A stretch of DNA of 55,799 bases from the NCBI GenBank assembly GCA_900318645.1, contig ONLH01000020.1, positions 1-55,799 on the forward strand, given 5' to 3'. The position numbers and the translations under genes are program-made. Source of the DNA: an uncultured Prevotellaceae bacterium (lineage in GTDB: Bacteria > Bacteroidota > Bacteroidia > Bacteroidales > Muribaculaceae). The stretch's first letter is position 1, and the number at the start of each line of letters is the position of its first letter. The notes under the pieces were generated by a model. The model worked only from the letters and a program-made list of their open reading frames with translations, was not told the DNA's origin and did no database searches. Shown piece after piece: positions 7,719 to 15,858 of this stretch.

Positions 7719-10700
7719 ATGAAGAAAATTCTCTTTTTCCTGACTGCCGCAATGATTACGGCGTCAATGATGGCCGCTCCCGTAGACCAATTCACGGCCA
7801 TGCAGAAAGCAAAAAGCTTTTTGACAAATGAGCTTTATGCAGGTAAGATGATGTCACCTGCAGCCCTCCAGCCCGTGTTGCTCAAGGCTGAAATGGGCAA
7901 TGTAAAGCTGAATGAGCCCGTTTATTACATTTTCAACACCTCCACCACCTTCCTTGTAGTTGCCGGTGATGACCGCGCCGAAGAAATCCTGATGATTGGT
8001 GACCGTCCCTTGAGTAACGTGAACAACCTGCCGCTGGGCCTCCAGGACATGTTGGGCCAGTACAAGGATCAGATCATGTTCCTGCAAGAGCATCCGGGAC
8101 TTCGCCCCACCTCGGTAGAAGCCCCCACACCATCATTTAATGCTACCACCTATGGCCCCCTGTTGACTTGCAACTGGGACCAGGAAGCCCCCTACTACAA
8201 CCAGTGTAAGTTCGGTAGCTATCAGTGCTTGACGGGTTGCCCCGCCACATCGGCTTCGATGGTATTCTATTACTGGAAATACCCCACCGGACCGACTCCC
8301 GCCGTTCCTGGCTACAAGTCCACCATCAGCTACTCAAGCTATGGTTCTAAGAGCTATACCCACACGGCCCTGCCCTCCACAACGTTTGACTGGGCCAACA
8401 TGCTGGACAGCTACACGGGCAGCTACACGACCGCCCAGGGTACCGCAGTTGCAACGCTGATGCATTATGTAGGCCAAGCCGAGCGCATGGGCTACGGAAC
8501 GAGCGCTGCTGGCGGTAGCGGTGTGAGTGTGGACAGTGTCTGCAACATCCGCGACGCCTTCACATTCTTCGGCTACAACTCCAGCACTACCCGCTTCGTG
8601 AAGAAGACCAGTGCCTACAGTGGCGGAACCACATTATATTCTGACTCCCAGTGGGCAGCCCTGATCCAGGAGGAGATGGCAGCAGGCCGTCCCATCGTCT
8701 TCTGCGCCGTGAGCTCCAACGCCGGCGGACACGCCTTCAACGTTGACGGTTACAACAGCAGCACCAACAAGTACCACGTGAACTTCGGTTGGAGCGGCGA
8801 CGGTAACGCATGGTGCTCGCTGAACTCCTTCGGCTACAGCAGCTACAACTTCAACGTATATCAGCAGATGGTAATCGGTATCCAGCCGCCCAGTGGCAGT
8901 TCTGCTACTCCCACGCTGACCGTCAGCCCCACTTCGCTGTCATTCAGCACCACCGCTGGCCAGACCGTAAGCAAGACCTTCACCGTGACCGGCGCCAACC
9001 TCACCGGCAACGTGACGCTGACCAAGACCGACGCCAACAGCGCTTACACCATCTCGCCGACGACCATTACCGCAGCCAATGCCGCCAATGGCGTGACCGT
9101 CACCGTGACTTACAATCCCACCGCCGCAGGCACCCACACGGGCAGCATTGCTATCGCCAGCAGCGGAGCCACCAGCAAGACCGTATCGCTGAGCGGTACA
9201 GCCACTGCAGCAGCCCTCACGACCTACACCCCCGTCATGAGCGCCGCCAACAGCAGTTACATCACCAACTCGAGCTTCCGCGCCGACTGGACCGACCAGA
9301 CTTCGAGCGCCAATGTTTCGAGCTACACCCTGCAAGTGAATAGCGAGGGCAGCTCAACGCCGACCACCACTACCCTACTGGGCACCATCAACGGTAGCAA
9401 CTACACTGGCAGCTACAAGACCATCACGCTGAGCTCACCGTGGGGTGGCACCAACGTCAAGGGTGGTAACAATGCCGTTTACACATCTGGCTCGTCCGGT
9501 AAGATTACCTTTACCATTCCCTCGGGTTACAGCAGCAACACCACCTTCAGCGTAAAGATTACTACTGTGAGCGGTACCTACGGTTCAGGTAACATCACCG
9601 TGAAGTCCACCCAGACCTCGGCTGTGGGCCACTCCTTCTCAAAGGGTGAGACCTACACTTGGACTATTACTGGCAAGACTGGCGATGTCATCACCATCTA
9701 CTCGACCGATAGCAGCTATTCACCCGATATGTCGCTGATCCAAGTCTATGCCGGCAATATCAACCTCAACGCCAGCGAGACCGGCGATGCCAACGCCCGC
9801 ACGATCACCGGCATCACCAACAAGTATTACACCGTGAGCAACCTGACGGCCGGTACCACCTATGTTTATAAGGTGAAGGCCATCTACACCGACGGTACCT
9901 CCAGCGCCTGGTCCAATGAGCAGAGCGTTACCCTGAATGAGGATCAGCCTGCAGCAACTCCCACCCTGACCGTAACGCCCACCAGCCTGAACATGAGCGC
10001 TAAGGTTAACGGCACTGCTACCGCTACCTTCAAGGTAACCGGTGCTGACCTCACCGGCAATGTAACCCTCAGCCTGAGCGGTGACAATGTATTCAGCATC
10101 TCGCCGACCACCATCACGGCTGCCAATGCCGCCAATGGCGTCAACGTGACTGTAACCTACAAGCCCACCGCTTATGGTACACAGACTGCAACCGTCACCG
10201 TGGCCAGCTCAGGTGCAACGAGCAAGACCGTTGCCATCACCGGTAACGCAACCCTCGATAAGGCCAATCCTGTATTGACCGCACCTACCATCGTCAGCAG
10301 CACCAGCTTCACCGCTAACTGGACTCACGATGTGGATGCCTCCTCAGTATCGAGCTACACGATGTATGGCGTCCTGACCGCACAGCCCAGCGGCGAAGAG
10401 CCCAGCGGTTCAACCCTGCTCGGCAGCCTGGACGGCAGCAACTACACTGGCAGCTATGCCAGCATCACGCTGACCTCACCGTGGGGTGGTTCCAATGTCA
10501 AGGCCGGTAACGGTGCTATCTACACCAAGAACTCATCTTCATGGTGGAGCACTTCCTACGGCACCATCACCTACACTGTACCCTCGGGTTACAGCAACGC
10601 CACCTTCACTGTCCAGATCACAACCGCCAACACCAGCTATGGCAGCGGTAGCATCACCGTGAAGTCGGCCACGACTTCGGCAGTGAAACGCAACGTTTCG

Positions 10701-11180
10701 AGCGGCACCACCTATACCTGGACCGTAACGGCAAGTGCCGGTGACAAGATCACCATCTACTCGACCGACAGCAGCTACTCGCCCGATATGGCCTGGATTG
10801 GCATCTATGCAGGTACAATGAACCTCAATGCTACCGCAACCGGTGACAACACCAACTTTGTAATCACCGACATCAGCGCCGGTTCGACGGGTATCACCCT
10901 GAGCAACCTGGTAGAGAACGGCACCTACTCCTACTACATCGTTGCCAACTATGTTGACGGCACCACCGCCACCAGTAACACCCAGGAGGTAACCCTCGTG
11001 AGCGTGAACATGGGCAACCAGACCGCTATCAACTCGATTGCCGCCGATGGCGACGAGGTTGAGTCGGTAACCTATGTGAACATGAGCGGTGTTCAGAGCA
11101 AGGAACCGTTCGACGGTATCAACATCGTGGTTACCCGCTACAAGAGCGGTGCTGTCAAGAGCAGCAAGGTGCGCTATTAA
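7719..11180 (+). CDS. Large secreted C10 (streptopain-like) cysteine peptidase with T9SS-like C-terminus
   Basis: This 1153-residue exported protein has a signal peptide (1-20), an Spi-type propeptide (about 21-130) and a C10 peptidase domain (about 140-390). The nucleophile is Cys174 in LTGCPATS. The general base is His338 in GGHAFNVDGY, followed by HVNFGWSG; the WDQ segment at 153-155 precedes the Cys. Two Ig-like/FN3-like units follow as an internal duplication. There is no dockerin. The last 45 residues, ending 'FDGINIVVTRYKSGAVKSSK', look like the C-terminal domain used by type IX secretion. The protein is probably made as a zymogen and exported across the outer membrane. It is a relative of the tandem family at 39.9-55.8 kb but differs in its C-terminal module. 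Confidence 0.9.
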   Translation: MKKILFFLTAAMITASMMAAPVDQFTAMQKAKSFLTNELYAGKMMSPAALQPVLLKAEMGNVKLNEPVYYIFNTSTTFLVVAGDDRAEEILMIGDRPLSNVNNLPLGLQDMLGQYKDQIMFLQEHPGLRPTSVEAPTPSFNATTYGPLLTCNWDQEAPYYNQCKFGSYQCLTGCPATSASMVFYYWKYPTGPTPAVPGYKSTISYSSYGSKSYTHTALPSTTFDWANMLDSYTGSYTTAQGTAVATLMHYVGQAERMGYGTSAAGGSGVSVDSVCNIRDAFTFFGYNSSTTRFVKKTSAYSGGTTLYSDSQWAALIQEEMAAGRPIVFCAVSSNAGGHAFNVDGYNSSTNKYHVNFGWSGDGNAWCSLNSFGYSSYNFNVYQQMVIGIQPPSGSSATPTLTVSPTSLSFSTTAGQTVSKTFTVTGANLTGNVTLTKTDANSAYTISPTTITAANAANGVTVTVTYNPTAAGTHTGSIAIASSGATSKTVSLSGTATAAALTTYTPVMSAANSSYITNSSFRADWTDQTSSANVSSYTLQVNSEGSSTPTTTTLLGTINGSNYTGSYKTITLSSPWGGTNVKGGNNAVYTSGSSGKITFTIPSGYSSNTTFSVKITTVSGTYGSGNITVKSTQTSAVGHSFSKGETYTWTITGKTGDVITIYSTDSSYSPDMSLIQVYAGNINLNASETGDANARTITGITNKYYTVSNLTAGTTYVYKVKAIYTDGTSSAWSNEQSVTLNEDQPAATPTLTVTPTSLNMSAKVNGTATATFKVTGADLTGNVTLSLSGDNVFSISPTTITAANAANGVNVTVTYKPTAYGTQTATVTVASSGATSKTVAITGNATLDKANPVLTAPTIVSSTSFTANWTHDVDASSVSSYTMYGVLTAQPSGEEPSGSTLLGSLDGSNYTGSYASITLTSPWGGSNVKAGNGAIYTKNSSSWWSTSYGTITYTVPSGYSNATFTVQITTANTSYGSGSITVKSATTSAVKRNVSSGTTYTWTVTASAGDKITIYSTDSSYSPDMAWIGIYAGTMNLNATATGDNTNFVITDISAGSTGITLSNLVENGTYSYYIVANYVDGTTATSNTQEVTLVSVNMGNQTAINSIAADGDEVESVTYVNMSGVQSKEPFDGINIVVTRYKSGAVKSSKVRY
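8907..11004 (+). repeat. Internal tandem duplication inside the C10 gene (about 1.05 kb unit)
   Basis: Unit 1 runs from about 8907 to 9950 and unit 2 from about 9954 to 11004. Each encodes an Ig-like domain beginning TPTLTV.PTSL, followed by a module with the markers NGSNYTGSY or DGSNYTGSY, SPWGG, SYGSG or TYGSG, and IYSTDSSYSPDM. The copies are similar at protein and DNA level (ITAANAANGV is shared exactly), so the duplication is fairly recent or kept alike by recombination. Boundaries are approximate. Confidence 0.8.
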
Positions 11181-11220
11181 ACCTACCCACGTTGATTAGT
11201 ATTTAATCATCACTCATTGT

Positions 11221-11251
11221 GAGGGCGGCCCAAGTGCCGCCCTCATTTTTT
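11221..11251 (+). terminator. Rho-independent terminator of the C10 gene
   Basis: GAGGGCGGC (11221-11229) pairs with GCCGCCCTC (11236-11244) around a 6-base loop, followed by A and six T. This is a textbook intrinsic terminator 40 bases after the stop codon. Confidence 0.9.
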
Positions 11252-11273
11252 AAGCAAGAATTAGAGCACAGCC

Positions 11274-11306
11274 TTGCAGACGCCTCAAGATTTTTGATTA
11301 CATTTG
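11274..11306 (+). promoter_or_regulatory. Promoter of the BspA-like gene
   Basis: TTG at 11274-11276 and TACATTTG at 11299-11306; the 22-base spacer is slightly long. The ATG is 40 bases downstream. Confidence 0.55.
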
Positions 11307-11345
11307 CATATTATAAATGATTAACCCTATAAATCAGCCACAATT

Positions 11346-12545
11346 ATGAAAAATATCTTGTTTACACTTGTTTTCTTCCTAGGGACGTCGTGCTTGGCAA
11401 TGGCCCAGTCTTTTGTTGTCGATGGCATCAATTATTGGGTTACCGGCAACGGTGAAGTAGCGGTACAGAAAAACGACTATTCCGGTGTTGTGAACATTCC
11501 CGAAACGGTTGCCCATGAAGGCACGATTTATCGCGTCACCGCCATTGCAGACAGAGCCTTCGAGAACTGTTACTCCCTGACCAGTGTGACTATCCCCAAC
11601 ACGGTGAAGTCCATAGGCTATGCAGCGTTCTACTACTGCAACAACCTGACCAGTGTGGCCATTCCTAATTCGGTGGAAAATTTGGAAGGCTATGTATTCT
11701 TCTATTGTGAAAAACTGGTTACAGCTACAATCGGTGACCGAGTGACCGAAATCAAGGACCATGCATTCTACAGGTGCAATGCCCTCAAGCATCTGACAAT
11801 AGGCAAAATGGTTACCACGATCGGCCCGATGGCGTTCTACTCCTGCAAGGCCTTACAGCAGGTGACCATCCCTAACTCAGTGGTCACAATCGACAGCGAA
11901 GCCTTTGAGTCCTGTTCAGCATTAGCCAGGGTGACACTTGGCAATTCGTTGACAAGGATTGAATTAGCTGCATTCAGTTCTTGCACGTCGCTGACCGATA
12001 TCAGGTTCCCGAATTCACTTGTTTTTATCGGAGCCAATGCTTTCCAGAAATGTAACTTCTCCAATCTGGTCTTGCCTAATTCCAACCTACAGGTCAAGGA
12101 CAATGCGTTCTCGGAATGCTATTCCCTGAAAAGTCTGACCATCCCAGCCAGAATCAACGAAATACGGTCTTATGCATTCTATGATTGTGTGAATCTAGAG
12201 ACCATCCAATGCCATGTCATTGATCCTGATGATTGCTATTTTGAGACCTATTGTTTCATGGGCGTGCCAGCGTCCACCTGTGTAGTTTATGTGCCGCAGG
12301 GATCTCTCAATGACTACAAGAATCACCCGGTCTGGAGAGAGTTCACCCACATCATCGAGATGAGTATGGCGGGAACTGGCGACGTGAATGATGACGGCGA
12401 GGTGAACATTGCCGACGTCAATGCCCTCATCGACATCATCCTGAGTGGTATCACCGGCAACCCCAAGGCCGACGTAAACAACGACGATGAAGTGAATATT
12501 GCTGACGTCAATGCACTTATCGACCTCATTTTCAGCAACAATTAG
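11346..12545 (+). CDS. BspA-type leucine-rich-repeat surface protein with dockerin-like C-terminus
   Basis: The 399-residue protein has a signal peptide (MKNILFTLVFFLGTSCLAMAQ) and about ten LRR_5 (BspA/TpLRR) repeats of 22-23 residues, with the pattern 'AF..C.SL..VTIPNSV..I'. It ends in a dockerin-like pair: GDVNDDGEVNIADVNALIDI and ADVNNDDEVNIADVNALIDL. LRR_5 proteins usually mediate binding to host proteins or other cells. The dockerin-like pair is shared with the protease array at 39.9-55.8 kb, which hints at a common surface-attachment or assembly route. It has its own promoter and a hairpin downstream. The function is inferred from domains only. Confidence 0.88.
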   Translation: MKNILFTLVFFLGTSCLAMAQSFVVDGINYWVTGNGEVAVQKNDYSGVVNIPETVAHEGTIYRVTAIADRAFENCYSLTSVTIPNTVKSIGYAAFYYCNNLTSVAIPNSVENLEGYVFFYCEKLVTATIGDRVTEIKDHAFYRCNALKHLTIGKMVTTIGPMAFYSCKALQQVTIPNSVVTIDSEAFESCSALARVTLGNSLTRIELAAFSSCTSLTDIRFPNSLVFIGANAFQKCNFSNLVLPNSNLQVKDNAFSECYSLKSLTIPARINEIRSYAFYDCVNLETIQCHVIDPDDCYFETYCFMGVPASTCVVYVPQGSLNDYKNHPVWREFTHIIEMSMAGTGDVNDDGEVNIADVNALIDIILSGITGNPKADVNNDDEVNIADVNALIDLIFSNN

Positions 12546-12576
12546 CCTCACAATTTTTCGTTATAAGGTATCACAA

Positions 12577-12615
12577 CATGTCGCGCGTCATCATTGTCTG
12601 GTGATGCGCGACATG
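12577..12615 (+). terminator. Hairpin after the BspA-like gene
   Basis: CATGTCGCGC (12577-12586) pairs with GCGCGACATG (12606-12615), and the stem extends inward through ATCA/TGAT past a bulge. No U-run follows, so termination is likely but not certain. Confidence 0.5.
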
Positions 12616-12669
12616 CTTCAGTAACTTCAACGTTCGCTAAAAATGTATAACATAGCACACAAAAACCAA

Positions 12670-12697
12670 GAAAACTTTTGGAGTTTTAAAAGTTTTC
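12670..12697. promoter_or_regulatory. Palindromic operator, probably bound by the TetR regulator
   Basis: GAAAACTTTT (12670-12679) and AAAAGTTTTC (12688-12697) form a perfect 10-bp inverted repeat with an 8-base spacer. It covers the -33 element and most of the spacer of the efflux-operon promoter. A dimeric TetR protein encoded directly downstream would be expected to bind such a site and block its own operon. Confidence 0.6.
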
Positions 12698-12707
12698 TGT
12701 AATTTTG
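12677..12707 (+). promoter_or_regulatory. Promoter of the TetR-efflux operon
   Basis: TTTG (12677-12680), 19 bases, then TAATTTTG (12700-12707). The ATG of the regulator is at 12744, so the leader is about 30 bases. Confidence 0.7.
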
Positions 12708-12743
12708 CAGCCTGAAAAAGAATAGACTTACTAAGCATCAAGA

Positions 12744-13358
12744 ATGGATACAAGAGAACGCATTATTAATGAATGCAGCCAGATGCTCATGAGCGTGGGT
12801 CCCACATCGATGACGATGGACGACGTAGCACGCGCTTGCGGCATCTCTAAACGCACACTCTATGAGACATTTCCTGACAAGCGTACGCTCATCGGGGAAT
12901 GCATTCACCACGAGCATGAGTTGAAGAACGCAGCGATGAAAGAGATTTTCTGCACTTCGTCCAACTGCTTTGAGGCGATGTATCGCGTGTATCAGCGTGC
13001 CCGCAAGATGTACAAGGCGACATCAGTAGCCTTTATCAACGATATCAAGCGCCTGTACCCAGATATCTTTGAGAAGCACATCGAGAACGAGAAAACCGTG
13101 ATTACCGGCATCGCGTCGGTGTTGCGCCAGGCCCAGGAGGAAGGGCTGGTTATCAAGCGCATCAATCCCGAAATTGCAGCCTACCTGTTCTCGCAGTCCA
13201 TGCGTGCATTGCACGAGAATCCCAATGGCGCGAAATACGGCTTTAAGGAAGAGGACATGTTCGACCACGTGTTCGTGAGCTTCCTGCGTGGCGTGGCTAC
13301 CATCAAGGGCATCGAGATGATAGAGTATCTCGAGCAACAACAAGAGCAAATTCAATAA
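12744..13358 (+). CDS. TetR/AcrR-family transcriptional regulator
   Basis: The 204-residue protein has a TetR helix-turn-helix at about 24-46 (TMDDVARACGISKRTLYETF), followed by an all-helical ligand-binding domain without a named signature. It is the first gene of the operon, 13 bases ahead of the TolC gene, and a perfect dyad overlaps the promoter. The usual reading is a repressor of its own efflux operon that is released by a pump substrate. The ligand cannot be predicted. Confidence 0.92.
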   Translation: MDTRERIINECSQMLMSVGPTSMTMDDVARACGISKRTLYETFPDKRTLIGECIHHEHELKNAAMKEIFCTSSNCFEAMYRVYQRARKMYKATSVAFINDIKRLYPDIFEKHIENEKTVITGIASVLRQAQEEGLVIKRINPEIAAYLFSQSMRALHENPNGAKYGFKEEDMFDHVFVSFLRGVATIKGIEMIEYLEQQQEQIQ

Positions 13359-13371
13359 AAAACCAAATACA

Positions 13372-14709
13372 ATGTTCAACAAGAAATTCTTTTACATTAT
13401 TCTATTAATGTTGACAGGTGGGGCTGTGAGCGCTCAAGCTCAAATGGCATTGTCACTTGACGAGTGCATCACCATCGCCTTGAACGAGAATCCCACCATC
13501 AAGGTGCAGGAGATGGAAATCACCCGCGTGGACTACAGCCACAAGGAGGCTCTGGGACAGCTATTTCCCACCATCAACCTCGCCGGCCAGTATCAACGCA
13601 ACCTGTCGTTGCAGACAATGTACATGGACACTGACGCTGGCACGATGGCTATCAAGATGGGTAGCGATAACACCCATGCCGCCGGTTTCCAAGCCCAGAT
13701 ACCGCTGGTCGTGCCCACGCTGTGGAAATCCATCAAGCTGAGTGAGAACCAGATTCTGCAGAACGTGGAGAAGGCCCGCGCCAACAAGCTGTCGCTGGTC
13801 AACCAGGTGGAAAAGGCTTACTTTGCCCTTCTGCTGGCCATTGACAGCAAACGCGTGATTGAGGAGAACCACGCTACTGCACAGTTGAATGCTGACATTT
13901 TCAAAAAGAAATATGACCTGGGCGCTGCGTCAGAGTATGACGTGCTGCGTGCCAACGTCGCCGTGAGCAACCTTGAGCCCTCGATTGTTGAGGCCGAGAA
14001 CGCCATCGTTGCCCTCGAGCTCCAATTGAAGGTGCTCATGGGTATGGACGTCAGGAACGAGATCAGTCCCAGCCAAAAGCTGACTGACTTCAGAGGCGAG
14101 ATGTATGAGCGTATGTTGAGCCACACCTTAGGTGCGGACACCACGCTTGCCAATAACACCTCCCTCAAGTCATTGGACCTGCAGACCGACTACCTGAAGA
14201 AGGCTCTCGATGTGCAGAAGATGTCATGGTACCCCACCCTAACGGGAAGCGCCAGCGTCATGTGGCACTCCATGAATAATGGTAGTCCGTTCACCGGGCT
14301 GCGCTGGAGCCGCGCGTCGAACGTAGGTTTGACACTCGCATTCCCCATTTTCCAGGGAGGCCAACGTTATTATAAGCAAAAACAGGCCGAGATTGCTGTC
14401 GAGGAGATGAAGTGGCAACGCGAGAATCTGGAGCGCAGCCTCCACATGCAGGTTGCTACCCAGAACGATGCCATCGCCAAGAACCTGAAACAGATCGAGA
14501 GCAACGAGAATGGTGTCGTCATGGCCGAAAAAGCCAATGACATCATGCAGCAGAGCTTCAAGATCGGTGCCGCATCGTTCATCCAGCTGCGTGACACCGA
14601 GGACGCCTTGATGGCTGCCCGCCTGGCTTATTTCCAGGCCATCTACAATTATCTGGTAGCTGAGAGCGACCTGGAGTTTGTGCTGGGTAATACACACTAT
14701 GTGAGATAG
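13372..14709 (+). CDS. TolC-family outer-membrane efflux protein
   Basis: The 445 residues include a signal peptide and two outer-membrane-efflux repeats with long amphipathic helices (for example 'LSLDECITIALNENPTIKVQ' and 'AEIAVEEMKWQRENLERSLH'), as expected for the trimeric TolC channel. Length is typical of the family. It stands between the regulator and the periplasmic adaptor, 54 bases ahead of the latter, and forms the outer-membrane exit duct of the tripartite pump. Confidence 0.92.
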   Translation: MFNKKFFYIILLMLTGGAVSAQAQMALSLDECITIALNENPTIKVQEMEITRVDYSHKEALGQLFPTINLAGQYQRNLSLQTMYMDTDAGTMAIKMGSDNTHAAGFQAQIPLVVPTLWKSIKLSENQILQNVEKARANKLSLVNQVEKAYFALLLAIDSKRVIEENHATAQLNADIFKKKYDLGAASEYDVLRANVAVSNLEPSIVEAENAIVALELQLKVLMGMDVRNEISPSQKLTDFRGEMYERMLSHTLGADTTLANNTSLKSLDLQTDYLKKALDVQKMSWYPTLTGSASVMWHSMNNGSPFTGLRWSRASNVGLTLAFPIFQGGQRYYKQKQAEIAVEEMKWQRENLERSLHMQVATQNDAIAKNLKQIESNENGVVMAEKANDIMQQSFKIGAASFIQLRDTEDALMAARLAYFQAIYNYLVAESDLEFVLGNTHYVR

Positions 14710-14763
14710 AAGCTATAGATACTATAAAAAGGGAAATAACAAAAAAACAATAATTCAAATCAA

Positions 14764-15777
14764 ATGAAGACAAAGAAACTTTTACCGATTGCAATGCTCG
14801 TTCTGGTACTGGCATCGTGTTCCAGCAAGGACGACAAGAAGACAACCGCAGTGAAGGAAGAACTGCCCATCGTCGAGGTGACCACTATCGGCTCCGAAGC
14901 CGTTAAGCAGATCAGCGAGTACACGGGTACCGTGGAAGCCTTCAAGACCAACAACATCTCGTCGAACAGCGGGTCACGCATCAAGCGCATCCTGGTTGAC
15001 GTGGGTTCGCGCGTAGCCCGTGGCCAGCGACTGGTCATCCTGGATGATGTGAACATCGCCCAGCAGCAGATCGCCCAGGCCAACCTGAAGCGTGAACTGG
15101 ACCGCGCCCGTGAATTGGTAAAGATCGGTGGCGGCACTCAACAGGCCGTTGACCAGTTGCAGGCACAATATGACGCCACAGCCCGTGCCATCCGCACCAT
15201 GCAGGAGAACACTGTGCTGACCTCTCCCGTGAGCGGTGTCGTGACTGCCAAGAACTATGACGCCGGTGACCTGCCCGCAGGCCTGCCCATTCTCACCATT
15301 GAGCAGCAGAACCCCCTGAAGGTTATCGTCAACGTCAACGAAACCGAGTATCCCAAGGTGAAGCGCGGCATGCCCGTAACGGTGAAATTTGACACCTATG
15401 GCGAAGAGACCTTCCAAGGCCAGGTTTACCTCATCCATCCCACTGTTGACGCTACCAGTCGCACCTTCCAGGTCGAGGTGGCCATCACCAACCGTAGTGA
15501 CAAGGTGCGTACCGGCATGTTTGCCCGCGTGAACTTCAACTACGGCACCAACAATAGCGTTGTCGTTCCTGACCGTGCCGTGCAGAAGCAGGTAGGTTCG
15601 GGCGTACGCTACGTCTGGGTTTACCAGGGAGGCGAGGTAGAGTTGCGCGAGGTTGAACTGGGTCAGCGACTGGAGGACCGCTACGAGATCAAGGGCGGAC
15701 TGGTTCCCGGCACCCAGGTGGTTATCGCCGGTGCATCGCGCCTGCAAGACGGAGCTAAAGTACAACTCAAGAAGTAA
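14764..15777 (+). CDS. RND efflux periplasmic adaptor (membrane fusion) lipoprotein
   Basis: This 337-residue adaptor of the HlyD/AcrA type has a lipoprotein signal (MLVLVLASCSSK, acylated at Cys in LASC) that anchors it to a membrane. It has a split lipoyl/barrel-sandwich domain ('SGSRIKRILVDVGSRVARGQ' and 'VLTSPVSGVVTAKNYDAGD'), a short helical hairpin, and beta-barrel and membrane-proximal domains. It would bridge the inner-membrane RND permease and the TolC channel. A hairpin and heptad repeat directly follow its stop codon. Confidence 0.93.
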   Translation: MKTKKLLPIAMLVLVLASCSSKDDKKTTAVKEELPIVEVTTIGSEAVKQISEYTGTVEAFKTNNISSNSGSRIKRILVDVGSRVARGQRLVILDDVNIAQQQIAQANLKRELDRARELVKIGGGTQQAVDQLQAQYDATARAIRTMQENTVLTSPVSGVVTAKNYDAGDLPAGLPILTIEQQNPLKVIVNVNETEYPKVKRGMPVTVKFDTYGEETFQGQVYLIHPTVDATSRTFQVEVAITNRSDKVRTGMFARVNFNYGTNNSVVVPDRAVQKQVGSGVRYVWVYQGGEVELREVELGQRLEDRYEIKGGLVPGTQVVIAGASRLQDGAKVQLKK

Positions 15778-15832
15778 TCAAGTTTTGCAGTCGCAAAACT
15801 TGAGGTTTAGAGTTTAGAGTTTAAAGTTTAGA
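15778..15832 (+). repeat. Intergenic repeat module: hairpin plus four GTTTARA heptads (copy 1)
   Basis: An 11-bp perfect inverted repeat, TCAAGTTTTGC (15778-15788) with its complement at 15793-15803 and a 4-base loop, is followed at 15805-15832 by four 7-base units: GTTTAGA, GTTTAGA, GTTTAAA, GTTTAGA. The heptad part is identical to a second copy at 26471-26498, while the stem sequence differs. It lies inside the efflux operon, between adaptor and permease, 26 bases before the permease ATG. Confidence 0.8.
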
Positions 15833-15858
15833 GAGACTAAACCATATAGAATTCAATT

